A stretch of DNA of 11,152 bases, from contig JAISMZ010000284.1 of NCBI GenBank assembly GCA_031276475.1, positions 1 through 11,152 on the forward strand. The letters run 5' to 3'. The position numbers and the translations under genes were made by a program. Of the stretch, positions 6,383 to 11,152 are shown piece by piece (within the stretch, counting starts at the first letter, position 1; every line of letters begins with the position of its first letter). The notes under the pieces are model-generated. The model saw nothing but the letters and a program-made list of their open reading frames with translations, was not told the origin of the DNA and searched no databases. Source of the stretch: Coriobacteriales bacterium. Lineage in GTDB: Bacteria > Actinomycetota > Coriobacteriia > Coriobacteriales > UBA8131.

Positions 6383-7258
6383 TTGGCACGCAGCAATAAG
6401 GATATCAACCTACTTGAGGCCCTTGAAGGCAAGAAGAAGGCCAAAATCAGCCCGTCGCTGCTCATTGGACTGCTCTGCATTCCGCTGTTTGCGGTGATCG
6501 CCGGTCTTGTTGCGTTCGCTCTGATCACGACGATTGTCGACCTCGGCGAGGAGCGCAACGCATTGCGCGATTATGTGGAGAGCCCGCAGACCCAGGCCGC
6601 CCATCAGGAGGCGATACTTGCCAGCCAGCAGGCTGCGCAGACCAGGGCGGACGCCGACGCCATAATGGCACAGTTGCGCCATATCTCCAGCTATCCCGAC
6701 CTTTACGTCGAGCAGTACAACCGGGTGTTTGTTTTGGCCGGCTCCGAGATTGAGCTGTCCGGCATCAGCTACGATCGCCACAGTGGCATTCTCAGATTCA
6801 ACGCTCAGGCCGGCGAACTGTCCAGTCTGCCGCGCTTTGTCGAGCAGATGCGCAACAGCGACATCTTTGCCGATATTCAGTACCGGGGCTATGTTCAGAC
6901 CAAGACCGGTGAATCCATCAGCTTAGAGCCAATGGGCGCGACAGGCGGCGCGTCAGCTACAGGTGGTTTTGGATCATCGGCTACCGGCGGCGCGGCCCCC
7001 GCGGGCTCAAAGGGTAATTCCTCCGCAGGTTCTTCCGGGTCCTCCGGATCCTCCAGCTCTTCTGCCATCCGTGAAATAATCGCTTATTACTATTCTATTG
7101 AATGTCTGGTCGCGCCACCGTTGCCAAGCCTGCCGGAGCTGCCGGAGCAGGATGCGGCCACGGGCGAGGCGGCCACAGAGGCAGGCGACGCGGCGAGCGA
7201 CGGCGCGGGTGCGAGCGAGGCGGCCACGGATACAACCGGTGCGCAGGGAGGGGAGTGA
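6383..7258 (+). CDS. pilN: PilN-like type IV pilus alignment protein with Gly/Ser-rich insert
   Basis: This is a bitopic membrane protein of the PilM/N/O complex, with 291 residues. The cytoplasmic tail carries KDINLLEALEGKKK (6-19), matching the PilN INLLP motif that docks on PilM, with Glu in place of the proline. A single membrane span lies at about 26-50, followed by a likely helical segment (55-100) and an alpha/beta domain (about 115-180). That domain is interrupted by a Gly/Ser/Ala-rich stretch (185-228) before its probable last strand IIAYYYSIECLV (232-243). A Pro-rich then acidic Ala/Gly-rich tail (245-291) follows. Usual PilN proteins are near 180-220 residues, so the insert and tail account for the excess. 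The start is TTG, supported by AGGTGAG (6370-6376) 6 nt upstream; no in-frame ATG fits as well. pilO starts 1 nt after the stop. Confidence 0.8.
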   Translation: MARSNKDINLLEALEGKKKAKISPSLLIGLLCIPLFAVIAGLVAFALITTIVDLGEERNALRDYVESPQTQAAHQEAILASQQAAQTRADADAIMAQLRHISSYPDLYVEQYNRVFVLAGSEIELSGISYDRHSGILRFNAQAGELSSLPRFVEQMRNSDIFADIQYRGYVQTKTGESISLEPMGATGGASATGGFGSSATGGAAPAGSKGNSSAGSSGSSGSSSSSAIREIIAYYYSIECLVAPPLPSLPELPEQDAATGEAATEAGDAASDGAGASEAATDTTGAQGGE

Positions 7259-7259
7259 G

Positions 7260-8255
7260 ATGGCACTGATTTCTCGACAGAAAGATCCCATCGGCCTGCA
7301 TGACAATCCGCTTGCACAAACCGGTGCGGTACGCCCAACGGCTCCCGGTTCAGCCTCCGCAAAACCAGAAGCGGCTCACAAAAATCCCATAGCCGCCTAC
7401 TGGAAAAAAAGCAGTATGCGCGAGCATCTGCTGATCGTGGTATTGGTGGTCATCGTTGTTGTTGGCTCAGGTGCCTACTTTGGCGTGTTGCCCGCGTTGG
7501 AAACAATAGCCAGTCTGGAACAAGAGATTGATGACCTGGCTCTTCAGAAGACAGATCTGATGTCCGAGATCGCTCGGGCCGACAGCTACCGTCAGAATCT
7601 GGCTGCGGCTGAGCGCGAATATCGGGGCTACAGTGCCTTTTTCTATCAGCCGATGGATCCTGAGGAGATCGACCGGATGATAACCGGGATGATCGTTGAC
7701 TGCGGCATGGTTCCTTTGCAGTTAGACATTGGTGTCAGTACCCCGGAGTCGCTTGCCATGTATCAGCCTTCCTCGCTGGTACCGGCGATGCCGGGCGAGG
7801 CGGTGGCTGCGGACGGCGCGGCTGCGGACGGCACGGCAGGCGCAGACGGCGCGGGCACGGCAGGCGCAGACGGCGCGGGCGCGGGCGCAGACGGCGCGGG
7901 CGGCGCTGGTTCCGCAGGCCGGCCGGCCGCCGACGCCCCAACGGGTCTGGACGCCGCTGTCAGCGGCCCACAGGGCGCCACCGGCTCCAGCTCGGCAGCG
8001 GGCGCATCCTCCACAAATTCTTCTAACGCCACTGCCATCAGCGTCTATTCCTGCACCCTGAGCATCCAGGTTGAGAGCGACCGGGACAAGCTTTTTGCCT
8101 TTTTGGATAAAGTCCGCGCTCTGCCGGCGATGGAGGTCATCAGTTACTCCCTGCCCGATCCTCCCGCCCGCTCCTTCTTAAATTCCGGGGACGATGCGCC
8201 ACCCACGGTGAGCATACAGGCGAAGATCTACATCCTTCCCGGCCAGGCCGGTTGA
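7260..8255 (+). CDS. pilO: PilO-like type IV pilus alignment protein with Ala/Gly/Asp-rich linker
   Basis: The assignment rests on gene order and architecture. The 331 residues comprise a cytoplasmic N-terminus (1-52), one membrane span (about 55-78), a coiled-coil-like stretch (80-121, ETIASLEQEIDDLALQKTDL onward), and a first half-domain (about 125-160, YQPMDPEEIDRMITGMIVDC). A long Ala/Gly/Asp/Ser linker (180-257) follows, then a second half-domain SCTLSIQVESDRDKLFAFLD (264-283) with a final strand VSIQAKIYIL (317-326). PilO normally pairs with PilN outside the membrane. The linker, which splits the folded domain, holds an in-frame 24-nt tandem repeat. ATG 7260 is chosen because AGGGAGGGGAG (7245-7255) precedes it; the frame remains open upstream inside pilN but only in a Arg-rich shadow reading. 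Sequence similarity alone would not prove PilO. Confidence 0.77.
   Translation: MALISRQKDPIGLHDNPLAQTGAVRPTAPGSASAKPEAAHKNPIAAYWKKSSMREHLLIVVLVVIVVVGSGAYFGVLPALETIASLEQEIDDLALQKTDLMSEIARADSYRQNLAAAEREYRGYSAFFYQPMDPEEIDRMITGMIVDCGMVPLQLDIGVSTPESLAMYQPSSLVPAMPGEAVAADGAAADGTAGADGAGTAGADGAGAGADGAGGAGSAGRPAADAPTGLDAAVSGPQGATGSSSAAGASSTNSSNATAISVYSCTLSIQVESDRDKLFAFLDKVRALPAMEVISYSLPDPPARSFLNSGDDAPPTVSIQAKIYILPGQAG
7830..7898 (+). repeat. 24-nt in-frame tandem repeat inside pilO
   Basis: Two identical 24-nt units (7830-7853, 7854-7877) each encode GTAGADGA. A shortened 21-nt third unit (7878-7898) encodes GAGADGA. Units are whole codons, so copy-number change would lengthen or shorten the linker without a frameshift. 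Upstream ADGA/ADGT segments look like older, decayed copies. Confidence 0.85.
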
Positions 8256-8284
8256 GGCAAACCCCTACGACTTAGAGGTCAGCT

Positions 8285-9979
8285 ATGGCACAGGCACACA
8301 ACATCCGCATCGGCGAGTTACTGCAGGAATACGGCTATCTTGACGAGGAACAACTGTCCCGGGCCCTGGCCTATCAGAAGGCGAACAACGTCCGCCTCGG
8401 ACAGGCCGTCATAGCGCTGGGTTTTGCGACCGAAAACGAGGTTCTCCAGGCGCTTTCGCACAAGCTCGGCTACCCCTATATCTCGTTGGAGAACGCCCGC
8501 GTTCAGATGGATGCCCTGCAAAAGATTCCCCGCTCACTGGCCGAGAAGAACACTGCCGTCGCCATTGCCGAGAAGGACGGTGCCCTGGAGGTCGTAATCA
8601 ACGACCCCATCAATATGTTTGCTGTAGAAGAGCTGCAGCATGCCGCCCAGATGCCGCTGCGTCTCTACATCGGCAAGGCCTCCGAGATTCAAAACACCAT
8701 CGCCCACCATTACAGCGAGGTGGATGCCCGTAAAGCTGTGGATAAGGCCGACGCCGTCTTTGGTTCGATGCTGCCCGAGGTGGCTGAGATTAACACCGTC
8801 GATCTGGGCGATGACAGCACTCCGGTGGTCAATTTGTTGAACAGCCTGATGCTGCGTGCCTTTTCCAGCGGGGCCTCCGACCTGCACATTGAGCCTTTTG
8901 AGAGTACCAGCAAGGTGCGCGTGCGCGTGGACGGCGCCCTGATTGACTACTCCGATCTGCCCAAGAACATCCACTCGGCGCTGATCGTGCGCCTGAAGAT
9001 CATGTCCAACCTCGACATCGCCGAAAAACGTCTGCCCCAAGACGGGCACTTTCGCATTCAGGTGCAAAACAACGACCTCAACGTCCGCCTTTCGGTGCTG
9101 CCCACCATCTACGGCGAGAAAGCGGTACTGCGCTTCCTTTCTACCAACACGCAGATCGACCACTCCGACCATTTTGGCATGATCGATGCCGACTATCAGA
9201 AGTTCCTGAAGATACTCGAGAATCCCAACGGCATCATCTACATCACCGGTCCGACCGGCTCGGGCAAGACCACCACCATGTACATGGCGCTGGAGCGCTT
9301 TCGCGATCGCCAGATCAACATTTCCAGCATCGAGGATCCCGTGGAGCGCAACCTCGCGGGCATCAATCAGGTACAGGTCAATAACATGGCTGGACTGACC
9401 TTTCAGGTTGGCCTGCGCTCGCTGATGCGCCAGGATCCCGACATCATCATGGTTGGTGAGACCCGCGACGCCGAGACCGCCTCGATATCGGTCAGTGCCG
9501 CCATCACCGGTCATCTGGTGCTCTCCACGCTGCACACCAACGACGCTTTGGCCTCGGTGGTTCGCCTGGTAGACATGGGTGTGCCGCCCTATCTCGTGGG
9601 CAACTCCGTGGTCGGACTGATCGCCCAGCGTCTGGTGCGCAAGATCTGTCCTTACTGTATGGAGGAATACGAGCCCAACGAGCTGGAGTTGTTGGCCTTG
9701 CGCGAGGAGGCGGGAACGGGACTGCGCCTGCGGCGGGGGACGGGATGCCATGTTTGCAGCGAGACCGGCTACAAGGGCCGTATCGCCATCCATGAGGTGG
9801 TGGCGGTGGATAAGCGGATGCAGCGGATGATCGCCGAGGACGCACCAATATCAGCATTATACGATTATGCTCGCAATGAGCAGGGCATGGCGACCCTGCG
9901 CGACAGGGTCAAAACCCTGGTCATGGAGGGCACGACGAGCATCGAGGAGTTCTTAAAGATTGGTGAGATGGTGGACTGA
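8285..9979 (+). CDS. pilB: Type IV pilus extension ATPase PilB with MshEN domain
   Basis: PilB is the cytoplasmic hexameric motor whose ATP hydrolysis drives pilin addition through PilC. The 564 residues are a normal length. The N-terminal MshEN domain contains two 24-residue elements at 8-31 (R-x-G-E-L-L...Q31) and 37-60 (R-L-G...), separated by five residues, which is the known c-di-GMP-binding arrangement. The ATPase core shows Walker A GPTGSGKTT (322-330, K328), Asp box SIEDPVE (348-354), Walker B PDIIMVGETRD (385-395, E392) and His box TGHLVLSTLHTN (408-419). Four zinc-type cysteines, C455, C458, C488 and C491, mark it as PilB/GspE rather than PilT. AGAGG (8274-8278) sits 6 nt before the ATG. 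Its stop overlaps the pilT start by one base, so the two motors are probably translationally coupled. Confidence 0.96.
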   Translation: MAQAHNIRIGELLQEYGYLDEEQLSRALAYQKANNVRLGQAVIALGFATENEVLQALSHKLGYPYISLENARVQMDALQKIPRSLAEKNTAVAIAEKDGALEVVINDPINMFAVEELQHAAQMPLRLYIGKASEIQNTIAHHYSEVDARKAVDKADAVFGSMLPEVAEINTVDLGDDSTPVVNLLNSLMLRAFSSGASDLHIEPFESTSKVRVRVDGALIDYSDLPKNIHSALIVRLKIMSNLDIAEKRLPQDGHFRIQVQNNDLNVRLSVLPTIYGEKAVLRFLSTNTQIDHSDHFGMIDADYQKFLKILENPNGIIYITGPTGSGKTTTMYMALERFRDRQINISSIEDPVERNLAGINQVQVNNMAGLTFQVGLRSLMRQDPDIIMVGETRDAETASISVSAAITGHLVLSTLHTNDALASVVRLVDMGVPPYLVGNSVVGLIAQRLVRKICPYCMEEYEPNELELLALREEAGTGLRLRRGTGCHVCSETGYKGRIAIHEVVAVDKRMQRMIAEDAPISALYDYARNEQGMATLRDRVKTLVMEGTTSIEEFLKIGEMVD

Positions 9980-11043
9980 TGAGCGACTACACGATAGACA
10001 CCCTGGTTCAGTACGCGCGCGACAACGACTGTTCCGACGTTCATATCACCTCGCGGCAGCCCCCGACCTTCCGCCGCCTGGGCTCACTGTTCATCGGGCC
10101 GTTTGAGGGTAGCCGCGACGATTACCGGGCGTTGATCCTCTCGCTGTTAAACGACCTGCAACGCGAAGAGTTGTCCCGGGGCAACGACCTCGATTTCTCT
10201 TTTGAGAACACCGGTGGTCTGCGTTACCGCGTAAACGTCTTCCATCAGCGCAATGAGCTGGCCTGCGCGATTCGCGTGCTGCGCAACAACATCCCCTCGC
10301 TTGCGGAGTTGCAACTGCCCGACGTTATCCGCCAACTGGCCGAGCAACCCCGCGGCCTGATCCTGGTTACCGGCCCCACCGGCTCGGGTAAGTCCACCAC
10401 CCTGGCGGCGATGATAGACTACATCAACGTCCAGCGTAAGGCCCATATCATCACCGTGGAAGACCCGATAGAATACATCCATCAGAACAAGGGCTGCCTG
10501 GTGCATCAGCGTGAGGTGCACCGCGATGTAAAGTCCTTTGCCGACGCCCTGCGCTCGGCAATGCGTGAGGATCCCGACGTCATCCTGGTGGGCGAGATGC
10601 GCGATTTTGAGACCATCAGCGCCGCCGTTACCGCCGCCGAGACCGGCCATTTGGTGCTCTCCACATTGCATACCACCGGCGCCGCCCAGACCATCGACCG
10701 CATCGTTGATGTTTATCCCTCGCATTCGCAGGGGATGATTCGCTCGCAGCTCTCCGGCGTACTGCGCGGCATCATCACCCAGACTCTGGTGCCACTTGCC
10801 GACGCCAGTGGTCGGATGGTCGCCACCGAGATACTGACCGGCTCCGATGCCGTGTTGAGCCTGATCCGCGAGGGCAAGTACCATCAGCTTGGCTCGACGA
10901 TGCAGTCCTCCGGAAACCTCGGAATGCACACCCTGGCCGCCGATCTGGTCTCGCTGCTCAACCGCGGCATGATAACCGCTGAAGTCGCTCAGGCCTCTGT
11001 GAACAACAAAGCCGAGCTGGAGCAGTACCTGGGCAGCTGGTAG
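9979..11043 (+). CDS. pilT: Type IV pilus retraction ATPase PilT
   Basis: PilT is the hexameric ATPase that disassembles the pilus and powers twitching, surface attachment and DNA uptake. The 354 residues are a typical length. Motifs in order are Walker A GPTGSGKST (132-140, K138), Asp box VEDPIEY (160-166), Walker B PDVILVGEMRD (199-209, E206), His box TGHLVLSTLHTT (222-233) and the C-terminal AVLSLIREGK (291-300). The last corresponds to the AIRNLIREGK element needed for retraction, with changes in its first half. There are no zinc cysteines and no MshEN domain, as expected for PilT. The start ATG overlaps the pilB TGA (TGATG). It is the last gene in the window; no other coding sequence is supported after it. 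Confidence 0.96.
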   Translation: MSDYTIDTLVQYARDNDCSDVHITSRQPPTFRRLGSLFIGPFEGSRDDYRALILSLLNDLQREELSRGNDLDFSFENTGGLRYRVNVFHQRNELACAIRVLRNNIPSLAELQLPDVIRQLAEQPRGLILVTGPTGSGKSTTLAAMIDYINVQRKAHIITVEDPIEYIHQNKGCLVHQREVHRDVKSFADALRSAMREDPDVILVGEMRDFETISAAVTAAETGHLVLSTLHTTGAAQTIDRIVDVYPSHSQGMIRSQLSGVLRGIITQTLVPLADASGRMVATEILTGSDAVLSLIREGKYHQLGSTMQSSGNLGMHTLAADLVSLLNRGMITAEVAQASVNNKAELEQYLGSW

Positions 11044-11053
11044 CCTAATGCTT

Positions 11054-11094
11054 GGGACAAAGGGGACGGTACGTTTCGTCCCATTTTCCGTAAG
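11054..11094 (+). repeat. Palindromic direct repeat, copy 1 (GGGAC...GTCCC)
   Basis: This 41-nt unit is identical to 11112-11152. Its first 29 nt run from GGGAC (11054-11058) to GTCCC (11078-11082). The closing arm can pair with the outer GGGAC, or through CGTCCC with an inner GGGACG (11063-11068) around an 8-nt loop. The centre GGGACGGT is shared with the left-end repeats. It follows the pilT stop by 10 nt and could end transcription, but no U-tract is obvious beyond the short ATTTT. Confidence 0.85.
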
Positions 11095-11111
11095 GGGTCA
11101 TACGTTGTGTG

Positions 11112-11152
11112 GGGACAAAGGGGACGGTACGTTTCGTCCCATTTTCCGTAAG
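11112..11152 (+). repeat. Palindromic direct repeat, copy 2, reaching the window edge
   Basis: This is identical over 41 nt to copy 1, with a 58-nt period. The window ends at its last matching base, so the unit or the array may continue. Perfect identity suggests recent duplication. Confidence 0.85.

Noticed and set aside
8534..9793. Long open frame on the - strand (419 codons) opposite pilB
   Set aside because: Antisense shadow of an ATPase with all expected motifs; it has no domain of its own.

Overview
The window is about 60% G+C by eye, densely coded, and every recognisable gene lies on the + strand. It holds two functional blocks framed by palindromic repeats. The likely host is a high-GC monoderm, possibly an anaerobic actinobacterium of the Coriobacteriia type. 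That is inferred from an IscS/IscU/Rrf2 cluster with no chaperone or ferredoxin genes, together with a compact type IV pilus operon that shows no outer-membrane secretin. Nothing in the sequence fixes the taxon.

Layout. Positions 1-155 carry a cluster of palindromic repeats in both orientations. Positions 253-2455 encode an iron-sulfur assembly set: cysteine desulfurase (IscS/NifS), scaffold (IscU/NifU-N) and an Rrf2 regulator with the cysteines expected for an Fe-S sensor. A fold-type II PLP enzyme of unresolved substrate follows (2501-4051). It has a perfect TATAAT box overlapping the rrf2 stop codon. The intergenic stretch 4052-4260 contains a good sigma-70-like promoter.

Positions 4261-11043 form one tight operon, pilC-pilM-pilN-pilO-pilB-pilT. 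Gaps run from a 1-nt overlap to 29 nt. PilC is the inner-membrane platform, PilM/N/O the alignment complex, PilB the extension ATPase (with an N-terminal MshEN domain that matches the c-di-GMP-binding pattern) and PilT the retraction ATPase. Together they describe an extendable and retractable pilus. Pilins and the prepilin peptidase are not in the window. Positions 11044-11152 carry two direct copies of a repeat that shares its core with the repeats at the left end.

The most unusual features are the following. The repeat family keeps a GGGACGGT core while its outer arms differ but stay self-complementary. Gly/Ala/Ser-rich linkers sit at comparable places in PilN and PilO, with an in-frame 24-nt tandem repeat in pilO. 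PilM has degenerate nucleotide-binding motifs. An uncharacterised PLP enzyme sits beside the Fe-S genes. I did not find a clearly novel defence or mobile system.
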